In this document: positions 44,512 through 55,931 of the stretch, piece after piece
How the letters are laid out: every line of letters starts with the position of its first letter
Numbering within the stretch: the first letter of the stretch is position 1
Assembly (NCBI GenBank): GCA_033675265.1
Contig: JAUJYZ010000450.1
Span: 158,501-222,500 of the forward strand
Direction: 5' to 3'
From: Actinostola sp. cb2023
Lineage: Eukaryota > Cnidaria > Anthozoa > Actiniaria > Actinostolidae
DNA: 64,000 nt
Translations under genes and position numbers: made by a program
Notes under the pieces: generated by a model
Databases searched by the model: none
What the model was told of the DNA's origin: nothing
What the model saw: the letters and a program-made list of their open reading frames with translations, nothing else

Positions 44512-45464
44512 ATTGGTGTTGCAAGGCACCAAACCTGAACCTGCTTGATTTACATTCACATAACTGGCACCAAACCTGTTCTTGCTATCTACATCCACAC
44601 CGGCTTGTATGGCACCAAACATATCCTCTTTTTAAAGACCTATATACACACTATACACTTCTCTCAGTATCTTGACTCTCAATCTGTTATACTAAGTGGG
44701 ACACCAGGTCACTGGGACACCTTCACTGCTGTCCCGGGCCGACCCGGGACACCTCTATATACATTGTGCATTGTAGTTAGCACACTTACATGTACATCTC
44801 AGTCTGTTTTACCAAGTGGGACACTGGGACACCTAACATACTGTCCCACTGTGCCGGGCCGACCCGGACACCTCTATATACATTGTACTTAGCACACTTA
44901 CATGTATATCTCAGTCTGTTATACCAAGTGGGACACCGGGTCACCTAACATACTGTCCCGGATTGCCCCGGCACAGTGGGACAGTATGTTAGGTGACCCG
45001 GTGTCCCATTTGGTATAACAGACTGAGATATATTTGTAAGTGTGCTAAGTACAATGTATGTAGAGGTGTCCCGGGTCGACCCGGCACAGTGGGACAGTAT
45101 GTTAGGTGTCCCAGTGACCCACTTGGTATAACAGACTGAGATATACATGTAAGTGTGCTAAGTACAATGTATATAGAGGTGTCCCGGGTCGGCCCAGGAC
45201 AGTAGTGAAGGTGTCCCAGTGACCTACTCCCACTTAGTATATAACAGATTGAGAGTCAAGATACTGAGAGAAGTATATAGTGTGTCCTCAAAAACTTACA
45301 ATAAAAAGATGTCATCTATGTGAACATAGGTCTTTAAAAAGAGGATATGTTTGGTGCCATACAAGCCGGTGTGGATGTAGATAGCAAGAACAGGTTTGGT
45401 GCCAGTTATGTGAATGTAGATCAAGCAGGTTCAGGTTTGGTGCCTTGCAACACCAAGCTACACG
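44512..45464. repeat. Long palindrome (0.95 kb) built of about 110-bp sub-repeats
   Basis: The left arm starts GGTGTTGCAAGGCACCAAAC and the right arm ends with its complement, with the symmetry centre at about 44967. Within each arm, blocks around CTCAGTCTGTTATACCAAG, ACATACTGTCCCACTGTGCC and GACACCTCTATATACATTG repeat two or three times. The arms are highly similar, so the unit is recent or gene-converted. Confidence 0.85.
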
Positions 45465-45713
45465 TAGTAAGAGCCAAAATTATGTGTATCTATATGTACA
45501 TCAAAAGATAACTAATTAATTGTCTCTGATTAAAAAATATGTTACAATTAAATAAAATTTTAATATATAATACATCATAATAGTTTAAATTTTATGGCAA
45601 TAATCTTGGTGGTTTACTGAAGTAGAAACGAGTTACAGAATCTTCATAGAAATAAAAAAATTCTTCTAAACATTTTCTAAACATGCATTTCAGTAATTTT
45701 TGTACAAAATAAA

Positions 45714-47914
45714 GTTACAATATTTGCCTTCTCGTGTGGGCAACTGCAATCATTATATGAAGCATATATCAGTTTTACCATGAGCCCCCTATTATACATA
45801 AGAATATCTATAATATGCAGATGTCGATAGCCCCACTTCAATTGATTGACAGCCAACACGAGAAACTACAAATAGTTGAACCAATATCGACTGCGAAATA
45901 TATCTCATGAGAGTAAGGACACATCAAAATTGAAAGCAAAACTTCATTTTATCCGGTTGACGCATTTCATAAAAGTTCTATAGACAATCGAGTTACAATA
46001 TTTGCCTTCTTGTGTGGGCAACTGCAATCATTATATGAAGCATATATCAGTTTTACCATGAGCCCCCTATTATACATAAGAATATGTATAATATGCAGAT
46101 GTCGATAGCCCCACTTCAATTGATTGACAGCCAACACGAGAAACTACAAATAGTTGAACCAATATCGACTGCAAAATATATCTCATGAGAGTAAGGACAC
46201 ATCAAAATTGAAAGCAAACCTTCATTTTATCCGGTTGACGCATTTCATAAAAGTTCTATAGACAATCGAGTTACAATATTTGCCTTCTCGTGTGGGCAAC
46301 TGCAATCATTATATGAAGCATATATCAGTTTTACCATGAGCCCCCTATTATACATAAGAATATGTATAATATGCAGATGTCGATAGCCCCACTTCAATTG
46401 ATTGACAGCCAACACGAGAAACTACAAATAGTTGAACCAATATCGACTGCGAAATATATCTCATGAGAGTAAGGACACATCAAAATTGAAAGCAAACCTT
46501 CATTTTATCCGGTTGACGCATTTCATAAAAGTTCTATAGACAATCGAGTTACAATATTTGCCTTCTCGTGTGGGCAACTGCAATCATTATATGAAGCATA
46601 TATCAGTTTTACCATGAGCCCCCTATTATACATAAGAATATGTATAATATGCAGATGTCGATAGCCCCACTTCAATTGATTGACAGCCAACACGAGAAAC
46701 TACAAATAGTTGAACCAATATCGACTGCGAAATATATCTCATGAGAGTAAGGACACATCAAAATTGAAAGCAAAACTTCATTTTATCCGGTTGACGCATT
46801 TCATAAAAGTTCTATAGACAATCGAGTTACAATATTTGCCTTCTCGTGTGGGCAACTGCAATCATTATATGAAGCATATATCAGTTTTACCATGAGCCCC
46901 CTATTATACATAAGAATATGTATAATATGCAGATGTCGATAGCCCCACTTCAATTGATTGACAGCCAACACGAGAAACTACAAATAGTTGAACCAATATC
47001 GACTGCGAAATATATCTCATGAGAGTAAGGACACATCAAAATTGAAAGCAAACCTTCATTTTATCCGGTTGACGCATTTCATAAAAGTTCTATAGACAAT
47101 CGAGTTACAATATTTGCCTTCTCGTGTGGGCAACTGCAATCATTATATGAAGCATATATCAGTTTTACCATGAGCCCCCTATTATACATAAGAATATGTA
47201 TAATATGCAGATGTCGATAGCCCCACTTCAATTGATTGACAGCCAACACGAGAAACTACAAATAGTTGAACCAATATCGACTGCGAAATATATCTCATGA
47301 GAGTAAGGACACATCAAAATTGAAAGCAAACCTTCATTTTATCCGGTTGACGCATTTCATAAAAGTTCTATAGACAATCGAGTTACAATATTTGCCTTCT
47401 CGTGTGGGCAACTGCAATCATTATATATGAAGCATATATCAGTTTTACCATGAGCCCCCTATTATACATAAGAATATGTATAATATGCAGATGTCGATAG
47501 CCCCACTTCAATTGATTGACAGCCAACACGAGAAACTACAAATAATTGAACCAATATCGACTGCGAAATATATCTCATGAGAGTAAGGACACATCAAAAT
47601 TGAAAGCAAACCTTCATTTTATCCGGTTGACGCATTTCATAAAAGTTCTATAGACAATCAAGTTACAATATTTGCCTTCTCGTGTGGGCAACTGCAATCA
47701 TTATATGAAGCATATATCAGTTTTACCATGAGCCCCCTATTATACATAAGAATATGTATAATATGCAGATGTCGATAGCCCCACTTCAATTGATTGACAG
47801 CCAACACGAGAAACTACAAATAATTGAACCAATATCGACTGCGAAATATATCTCATGAGAGTAAGGACACATCAAAATTGAAAGCAAAACTACATTTTAT
47901 CCGGTTGACGCACA
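45714..47914. repeat. 278-bp tandem satellite, about 8 copies
   Basis: Units start GTTACAATATTTGCCTTC at 45714, 45992 and every 278 bp thereafter. One unit (about 47382) has a 2-bp TA insertion. Copies differ by only a few substitutions. The unit also contains a short inverted pair CTCGTGTGGGC / GCCAACACGAG. The last copy is truncated at about 47914. Confidence 0.95.
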
Positions 47915-48360
47915 AGATACATTACTATGTGGAATACTTCAGTGGAATACTTGTACGACTGATGGTTAAACCTTATAGCTATCACTCTTGTATATTTACT
48001 ATATCATACTTAACCTATTTCAAACGATTACATTAGATTTCCCAGCTTGTAAACTATCCTTTGGTAAACAACGAATAATCATGCCGGTCAACTGAATTGG
48101 AAGCGATGAGGACTCTTGTGTCTTGTGACTCTCAAAAGCCAATAACTTCGATACCTGTGAAAGTGTCAGTATGTATATTCATCAAGAAAGTAATACAAGA
48201 CAATAATTAAGATAGAACAAATCGACTAAAACGTGCAAGACGCGTCCACGAGTATTTGAACCGATAGAACTCCCGAAGGAATTCAACACTTCAATCGAAG
48301 CGAAACGGTCAATTGCAAACAATTCGAGTCTAAATAAACTAAAAGAAAAGATAGAAACTT

Positions 48361-48442
48361 ACCTATTTGAGTATACAATCGTGAGAAAGGCTTGAAACCA
48401 AAGACAAACCATGGACACTAGCAGCATACAACCGTCCGCCAT
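48361..48442 (-). CDS. Possible first exon with signal-peptide-like N-terminus (in the element)
   Basis: On the minus strand ATG at 48442-48440 opens 26 codons, MADGCMLLVSMVCLWFQAFL then TIVYSN, running into a perfect GTAAGT donor. The hydrophobic run resembles a signal peptide or membrane anchor. Splicing to the nearby acceptor at about 48164 would stop after about 17 more codons. Splicing in phase 2 to the TTTTTACAG acceptor at 43793-43794 would enter the frame of the NLR-like exon. Gene status is uncertain; it could be a captured exon or chance. Confidence 0.3.
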
Positions 48443-49103
48443 TGTGATGTGTCAAGAAGAACGGTCGATTGACCGCCAAATATTCAAATCGGTCACACAC
48501 TGCACACGTGCCACGTTGCCACGTGACCGCTAGGGGTAGGGGGTCAGTAGAAGAACAGTTTCTTGCGTTGTTATTCAGCCGGTATCCAACTTCAACTAAC
48601 TGACTTCAGACAATATCCCGGAAGAAAATATTCCCGTCTGAATTATGTATAGGGTTGCGTAACTATATACATTTACAGGATAATGTCGAAAAGATTATTA
48701 AAGAAGTAAATCCTTTGAAAATCGCGATTAAAGCCACACAACTTCGTATTTTTTGCTTTGACTATTTTAGTAAAGTTTTCACGAACATCTTGATGTGTGC
48801 TGATCAATCACTTCTAGTTAGATAGTTAGATAGTTATGGGTTTATGATTACCCTTCAGAGAGGGTAGTTTTAACTCCTAAAAGTGTAGCCCGACTCCTTT
48901 ATAAGGATCGTTGCACTCCTCAAAGAGTCTGGTGACTCTTATAAAGAGTTGCATGATCCTTGTGAAGGGTTAATTTAACCCCTGTTTGGGTCATAACAAC
49001 CCCTTTGGGTTAAAACGACTCACTCAAAGGGTCAAAATGACTCTTTTGGTAGAAGAGTCAAAACAGCTCCTTGGGGTCAAAATGACTCCTATGCGGTTTT
49101 TAC

Positions 49104-49215
49104 AGTGTATAGCGTCCCATTCTTGCTTGAAAATCGTTCGTAGATCTTCTGGGACGATACTCAAGGCGATGTTACATACTCTAAAGTAGTTGAGCTGTTC
49201 CACTGTAAACTCCAT
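49104..49215 (-). CDS. NLR-like gene, first coding exon
   Basis: ATG at 49215-49213 opens [20 protein letters not shown], then [14 protein letters not shown]. This matches, from memory, the start of cnidarian and lancelet DZIP3-HEPN proteins, whose next part (GKWNDTP... REWDCTCLFYAI) is found at 43781-43640. The only GT nearby is in the element's terminal repeat (CACT|GTAAAA at 49103-49102). Joining it to the acceptor ACACAG ending at 43782 restores the frame (phase 1). The 5' UTR and promoter are not recognised. Confidence 0.7.
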
Positions 49216-50920
49216 TGTTTCTGTTATTTGTACAAAAAGACATATCAATTACATGCAATGAACACTATTAAAAATTATCTTGTTGGAAAACAACTATTAT
49301 AACTACAATAAGTAATAAATAATAAAAATGTATTGAAAAAAGTAAGTAAACACTCTATGTACAAATTCGATATGTACATTTATACTGACACTAACTAAAA
49401 TTAAGACTACTGTGTCAATTACTAAGACTAGCTATCTACCTAGGCTAGCCCGTAAATGTTATTGTAGACTAGCCTGCACCTCAATTCCAATTGGATTTAC
49501 TATATTTTACATATGTATTATATACACTGAATTGCAGAAAGGTTGTAGTATACATTTATACAAATATCTAATGAGATACAACTAGATATCTAATGAGATA
49601 CAAAGTGCAAAACATCGCTTATTTTCTTCTAATATACCAGAATCATCAATTTTAGATTAGTATCGCATCCAGCAAGGCTAAAACAATAATTTTCAGCACT
49701 ATTTTGTGCTTAAGTAATGATCCGTCTAAGAGGTAGGCAGAATAACAATAGGCCGTATCAGTCTGGTACGTTGGTGAACTTTGCGGTAATCATTTAATGA
49801 AATTATATCAATGCCTGCTATTGGACGAGAGGCCAAAAAGCGCGAAATTTGAATTTGTTTCATAATTATCATGCTCTTTCAAATTATTTGAATGTATTTT
49901 GTTTATTGCTATGGCTTACCAATACCTTTTGTTGGAAAATACTCGAATTTTGCCAAAATCGTATGTGCCAAAGCTCTGAATAGGAGCAGAATATATATAT
50001 TCACGAACTTTGGGGCCGGAACATATCAATTATCGGCAGTGATGTCATTGAAGAAATGTCATATTTATTGTTTATTTCGTGAATTTCACAAGGTTTCTGG
50101 GTTGTAGTTGCTCTGAAAAGCTTCTGAAGCGCTACCTATTCTCATGATACGCTGCCGTGAACCACAACACTGCAAAACGACAGAACGCCATAGGAAAAGT
50201 TTTCTTGGGACAATAAATTAGCGCTCAATTCAATCTGATTTTTGATTTATCATTACAAAAAAGTAGTATATATTCGCTAGGACAGGTCAACAGAGGTGCT
50301 TTGATACCGATTGGTTCGCCTTGGTCTTTATGACACCTATAAAAATAGGATGCTTCGCTAACGTACAAGCCCACGTTTGTTGCCTTTCATAGAACTATCC
50401 ATACGACTATTTTGATATGTTACAATCAAATATGTATGTAATTGCGTTGTATTTCGATATACGGGTATTGATATTTAGTTTGACTACGATAACTCATCCT
50501 TGCAATCGTTGTTGTCTCATAGTAGAAAGCGACCTTCGACCTCCAAGATCGAAGCGTCCGTCACGTGCGAGCGTGTTTTTGTTCGTAGGTCCTCTTTGGC
50601 GCATACGATTTTGACCATATTTGGCGTATAGAGCCTTATATGGCCCGGAATCAAGCCAACGTCAAGTTATCGTGCATGGTAAAATCGGTTCTACGTCGTA
50701 TTTTTGTCGATTTTTCGTGTTTTATCCAATAGGAAAGCCGGATTTAATTGGATTATTGGTCCTAATTGGATAAATTGTTGACAGATCGTTTATTTACTTT
50801 CGAGGTTCGACTGCCTACCTCTTAGGCGAACTGTTACTTAAACAGTTGTATTTTAGCATGTCTAACATTTTGCATCTCATTAGATATTTGTATATTTATG
50901 TAAATGTATACTACAACGTT
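49216..50920. other. Interval without a recognised gene
   Basis: Upstream flank of the NLR-like gene; the promoter should lie here but no specific element is recognisable. Short direct repeat ATCTAATGAGATACAA at about 49565-49600. ORFs are short and unsupported. Confidence 0.4.
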
Positions 50921-50924
50921 TCTG

Positions 50925-51180
50925 CAATACTCCAGCTTCGAGTTGTTTATGCACCACTGTACTCCTTGACAAAAGACGCATTTGCTCAGGCTTAGCCTCA
51001 ATCCAGAGAATAACCCGTGCAATTAAAAAAAGGTTTCTATTGTAGAATGTCAACATTTTTTCGCGTTTTCGTCGGTATTTGTGCATAGTTTACACTGAAT
51101 TGAGGCTAAGCCTGATCAAACGCGTCTTTTGTCAAGGAGTACAGCGGTGTCTAAACAACTCGAAACTGGAGTATTAAGTG
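50925..51180. repeat. Dispersed repeat B, two copies in inverted orientation
   Basis: 50925-51010 (minus) and 51093-51180 (plus) share AATACTCCAG..TCGAGTTGTTT, the segment around GTACTCCTTGAC and the AGGCTTAGCCTCAAT end. They face each other across a spacer of about 80 bp. Further copies occur at 23800 and 26225. Confidence 0.7.
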
Positions 51181-52078
51181 TATGTATGATTATATTTTAT
51201 TATTGTATATTGCAAATTGTGGTGCTAAAAATAAAATATGTCTAAGACTAGGTGCTGTGAGCGATCAGCTAGCGTGTGTTGTTTGCCTAGCCTCCTCTTC
51301 TCATAGTACGAATGTCAAAGAATAATTTATTGTCGAAAGGTCCTATTGTTTACAGTAACTTCGTACGTCGCACAAAAATGGAATATTGGAGCAAGATAAC
51401 ACCTATGGAATGCCTAAACTACGGATGTATTGATTTTGCAATATTGGTGCAGGTGTTAAGGGAGGCTCTAGGCAGAGGTGGTTGGATCGTTGTTTATTCA
51501 AGCTCTGGCTGGCTAGGACTAATTACAAGTTGTGGTGCGGTCACCTTTATAGTGACGCACTAATTGTCTATCATTATATCAATGTCAGTTTAATCTAGTG
51601 TTGTGATTGGCTATATCCTATGTGGTCCTAGATTACAATTATCAAATACGCAGCTAAGTCGTACAAGTAATCTAAAGATTCTAGATAGTTAACTTCTGCA
51701 ACACTGCAACAAAGTTACACTGTTGGATAGTAATAATTATAAGTTATCTGATTGTGTCTAAATATTGTAAGTGGAAAATAGGAATAAGAAGTTCTGACGA
51801 AGTATAGTGTCTTGGGGTGTGGTAGATAATTGTGTGTGAATCTATGCCAAAATAGGAGGAGACTAAATGATAAGATTATAAGAAATTGCATGATCTAGAA
51901 TACCATCTGGTTCTAGAGAAAATAGAATTAAAGTCTTAATGATATTAACTTAGCTTATCTAGAAGTGTTTGAGAATATACAGCAATTAATAGTATCAGGT
52001 TAAATCAGTGATTCTGTTGTGTAACACAGGCATACAACCTGTAAAAGTAATCGAAATTGGAGCCAGTTTATGTTGAAC

Positions 52079-52197
52079 TATAGACCCTTTTAATAAATCC
52101 CATAATGCATGATTTATTAATTTATTGATTTTGATTTTGATTTATTATTTATTGATTTTGATTTTTAAATGTGGGATTTATTAAAAGGGTCTATAGT
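52079..52197. mobile_element. Tc1/mariner-type MITE, TIR TATAGACCCTTTTAATAAAT
   Basis: Perfect ends TATAGACCCTTTTAATAAAT and complement enclose an AT-rich core with GATTTTGATTT repeats. It is inserted just ahead of the gag-like debris. Confidence 0.8.
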
Positions 52198-52213
52198 CGA
52201 TGAATTTGAAAGT

Positions 52214-53761
52214 ATGGACGATCGTCAATATTCGGAGTCGCCGTTTACGGTTCCTGGAATCGAAAGGATTATTTGGAGACCAGCTAGTATCCTGGAGCTT
52301 ATTCTGCAGTCGTGGAACCTTTGATCCAAGAATCTGGATATGAAAGCAAACAAAGGAAAGAAAACGACGGCCGTTCGACGTTGGAACCCGCCGACCGCGT
52401 GCTCGCTGACAAAATTAAACGGACAGTGGGACTCCGGATCGGATTGGATGCGGCTGAATCTTTTAGAAAAAGGAGCCAGCCCAAACTAACTGAAAAGGCA
52501 AAGGCCTATCAGCTTAGTGAAAGGTTGCGTGAGAGAAAGAGTGCAAAAAGGAACATTCGTTCCAAGATAGAGGATATATTCAAGTTATGAATCGTGATGA
52601 GAACGAGTACCCCAAACTAGATGAATGTTTTGAGCAGTTTATTGATGCTCACACTGCAATACAACCACTACTCATTGAATTAGAACATTCATTGGACACT
52701 AGTATATGAAACTACAATCGTTTGAAAAATTATTGACACCCCTCTCAAAAAACGGTGTTGAAAGTGTTTCAACGTTTATTTTGGTGACCCAAAAGTATCA
52801 ATCATCCTTCTCCCCTCCCCCCTAAATCAATGGAACGGGGGGTTTAAAGTGGAAAAATACGACGTTTTCTCATTTTGTCAGTTGGGGTGTTAAAACAATT
52901 TGCAAACGATTGTAGACACCCGTCATGAGATTATTAGCTTCCAGAATGAAGTGGAGAGATGGATAGACATTGTTAAAAACAACGAAAGAAGTACGCAGAG
53001 CGTACTGTTAGATTCAGTACAACAACAAGGAACTGACAGTCATCACAAAGATCAACATCTTCAAGAACAAGGGCCCTCGAAGCAAAGGCTAAACAGGCTG
53101 AATTGAATTGCTGAGCTTGATCATGTAGAAGCAGCTAAGAAGGAAGCTGAGCGGGTTCAGTTGGAGGCTGAGTATAAAGCCGCGGCTGCTGTCAGAAAGA
53201 TCTATAAAGATGCATCGAAAGAAGAAAATGAACAGTATTTAGGGTTAGACGATCCTGACTATGAAGACCACCATAAGGATGGTGAACTATCAACAACTCA
53301 TCTCAACCCTCCAAGACCAAATAGTCATGGCTCGAAGCTGCAAAACCGCACTTTCGTATCATTGAACCCAGGAGCAGAAGTGTTTACGCCACCAGCCTTT
53401 TTCACAAGTACATGTATTAGAGACACCAGCAAGAATGTTTTGCAACACAAGGCTATGTTGAGTCAAGCAGAAATTAATCCTGCCCTGCACAATTCTGATC
53501 TGAGATTAATACACCTTTATGTTATTCTACTCCACAATCAAATCATGTAATGAGTCCCGGCCTGCAATTTGTTTTAAATGTACCACCAAGTTATGGGCGA
53601 CAAACAATGCTCTTGGAAAAAAATGGAACTGCGATCACATTCAATGGTGACCCGGCAAATTACCTGGGTTTAGAGCTAACTTCACGAGACCTGAATGCAG
53701 CCGCCATCTTTGACACAGGTAACCCAAACACTATGCCCCACCACAGGAAACCCATCCCATA
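52214..53761 (+). pseudogene. Gag-like N-terminal region of a retroelement (BEL/Pao-like), broken
   Basis: Successive fragments in changing frames: PLIQESGYESKQRKEND with LTEKAKAYQLSERLRERKSA (about 52315-52590); QNEVERWIDIVKNNERS (52900-53106); after an in-frame TGA, KKEAERVQLEAEYKAAAAV (about 53135-53190), then SLNPGAEVFTPPAF (about 53360); and ITFNGDPANYLGLEL (about 53630-53675), which resembles the start of the DUF1759 region of Pao-type gag proteins. The long charged coiled-coil character fits. Stops, frameshifts and an inserted MITE (52710-52917) show decay. No protease or RT follows. TGGAGCCAG at about 52058 could be a primer-binding site, but no LTR pair was found. Confidence 0.5.
52710..52917. 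mobile_element. MITE inserted in the gag-like pseudogene, TIR CTACAATCGTTTG
   Basis: Ends CTACAATCGTTTGAAAAAT and TTTGCAAACGATTGTAG are inverted repeats. A block near each end pairs as GACACCCC / GGGGTGTT. The interior is non-coding. Confidence 0.75.
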
Positions 53762-54203
53762 GTGATAAAATAAGGAAATACTGTTTAAAACATCAAGTAC
53801 ATGGATTAAAACTGTAATTATACCATTCAAGAATGAAATGTGTGCTTGGGTTACCCACTGATTCTGAGCTGTTACTGTCGACTGTAGAAATTCTGTTTTA
53901 CAGTAAATTGTGCAGTAAATATAGGCTAAAACTACTTCTGTATGACGATAGAAATACTTTGTTTAAGTTACACGTTTGCAAGGTTCATTTAACCTTAAAA
54001 TAGTTTAATTAAGAAGTCCGCAAATTAGCATCGATCAGTCAACGGAGCAGTGGTCCGTTTTCAAGCAAACCGGGGAATTGTGCAACTTTATACTGGTTCT
54101 TGTTTACTGTGCTAGCGCTACGGGATCCGGGAAGCATTCATTCCTATTTTACGCAAATGCATACAAATGAAACGGAAAACTGAAAATATCACACAGACAC
54201 TTA

Positions 54204-54490
54204 TTGCAGCATACCGTAAAGTTCCGAAAGTAACGACCCCCTGAAAGTAGCGCCCCCTCTAGAGCAATGATTAGATCAGATGGCGAACAGCTCTAGCAAA
54301 CAGCACGTAAAGAGCTAGAACATATACTGCTACACTGATAAGCAAATGTACCAGAAACAATATAATCATAATAACATACATTCTAGATCCTGTGAATATT
54401 TGTTGTTTGTTTTGCATTCATAGTTTTATTATTTAGGGCCTGGATGAAAATTACTTTGTGTAACTCTAGTCACCCTCTTTAAATAAAGTG

Positions 54491-54551
<61 letters not shown>

Positions 54552-54715
54552 CCGTACACGATGTCGTTTAAGGCCACCGTACAGTATGGCTCGTATTAGT
54601 TAACGATTGTAGCATCCCGAAAGTAGCGACCACCCGAAAGTAACAGTTACCTGAGGTTGCTAAATCCGAAAGTAAACGACCTCACTAATTTCGGAACTTT
54701 ATGGTATTAGTCATT
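54204..54715. repeat. Dispersed TIR repeat (same family as 200-815)
   Basis: The left end CATACCGTAAAGTTCCGAAAG pairs with the right end TTTCGGAACTTTATGGTAT. GAAAGTAACGACC / GAAAGTAGCGACC units repeat near both ends. It contains an (ATT)n tract at 54490-54548. It is the reverse complement of the copy at the window start. Confidence 0.75.
54490..54548. repeat. (ATT)n microsatellite after a retroelement tail
   Basis: About 19 ATT units directly after CACCCTCTTTAAATAAAG, the same 3' tail motif as at 1141 and 29998. Confidence 0.9.
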
Positions 54716-54749
54716 GCCAGGTAGCGCAGTAGATCAATGACAAGTTTAT

Positions 54750-55112
54750 TATACACAATATTACAATAATTAAATATTACAATAATTAAATATTACAATA
54801 ATTAAATAATACAATAATTAAATATTACAATAATTAAATATTACAATAATTAAATATTACAATAATTAAATATTACAATAATTAAATATTACAATAATTA
54901 AATATTACAATAATTAAATATTACAATAATAAATATTACAATAATTAAATATTACAATAATTAAATAATACAATAATTAAATATTACAATAATTAAATAT
55001 TACAATAATTAAATATTACAATAATTAAATATTACAATAATTAAATATTACAATAATTAAATATTACAATAATTAAATATTACAATAATTAAATATTACA
55101 ATAATTAAATAT
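54750..55112. repeat. Tandem repeat of a 16-bp AT-only-like unit
   Basis: About 23 units of ATTACAATAATTAAAT; two units read ATACAATAATTAAAT and one lacks a base pair. No coding potential. Confidence 0.95.
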
Positions 55113-55524
55113 TATATCATCAAAACCATATATAAAAGCTACGTATATAATGAATAGATTGAAGCAGATGTCAATCAATACAAAGTCTAATTATAAATCT
55201 GATCAAATTTCACTACAAACAATAGGCTAATACTATTATGAATGTCAATGAAAATCATGCAAAATGCAACATGAAATTGAAATTGTTCAACTTTGACTGT
55301 ACAAGAGCTGGCGAGACTTACGAAACGAGTATTAGTCAACCACAATAAATAGTCATCACATTTCCAACCAATCTCATAAAGGAACATACTAATACTACAC
55401 CTAATGAAGTGAAAAACACCTATTGATAAATTCCCTAGAGTCAATATGACATCACAGCTTCAAGCCAAAATGAAAAATCTTCCCAACTACACTGCGTTTA
55501 GCCTGCGAATACAGCCGCCGAATA

Positions 55525-55931
55525 CAGGGCCTTCCGCAAAGAAGCGTCGGCGTTGTGAGGACAACATTCCTGTACTGTGACCTCTGAGGTCATGACAGCT
55601 CGTGTTGTAAATCTGATACAACACAGCCGCTCATGTTGTGAACACTACTTCCAAACGGCCTGAGTTTGTTGATTCGGCAATCAAAATTATTGTAGAACAT
55701 GATTTTATTCATGTGTGCATATGATAAGTCCGATACAATCGCCCGCGGCTCGACTCATTGTCAGTAATATTTTGTTCTGGTTGTTCTGGTTTCGGTGAGC
55801 TTATTTATGCAAATAATGCGATTACCAGCAAGCTGACCAATCAGCTTCTTTGACCAGAATCGGGTCAAAAATGACGTCACAGTACAGGAATGTTGCACTC
55901 ACAACGCCCACGCTTCTTTAGGGAGATCCCG
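55525..55931. mobile_element. Inverted-repeat element
   Basis: Arms of about 55 bp (CAGGGCCTTCCGCAAAGAAG through CATTCCTGTACTGTGAC, and the inverse) enclose a non-coding core. Confidence 0.75.

Larger units (their letters stand above)
43791..49107. mobile_element. 5.3-kb TIR element separating the NLR-like exons (Chapaev/CACTA-like ends)
   Basis: Perfect ends CACTGTAAAAAC / GTTTTTACAGTG are flanked by TATA on both sides (43787-43790 and 49108-49111), a possible 4-bp target duplication. CACTG termini with short duplications suggest the CACTA/Mirage/Chapaev group. Both ends carry arrays of GAGTC/GACTC and GGGTCAAAATGACTC blocks (43800-44280 and 48840-49090). Inside are a long palindrome (44512-45464) and a 278-bp satellite (45714-47914). 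No transposase is present. It lies precisely between the first and second coding blocks of the HEPN/STAND/TPR gene. Confidence 0.8.

Noticed and set aside
43791..49107. Treating the 5.3-kb element as an ordinary spliceosomal intron only
   Set aside because: The perfect terminal inverted repeats, matching TATA flanks and mirrored iteron arrays show a transposon, even if it is spliced like an intron.
51312..51563. 83-codon plus ORF
   Set aside because: No recognisable domain or splice context. It may be part of the retroelement leader region.
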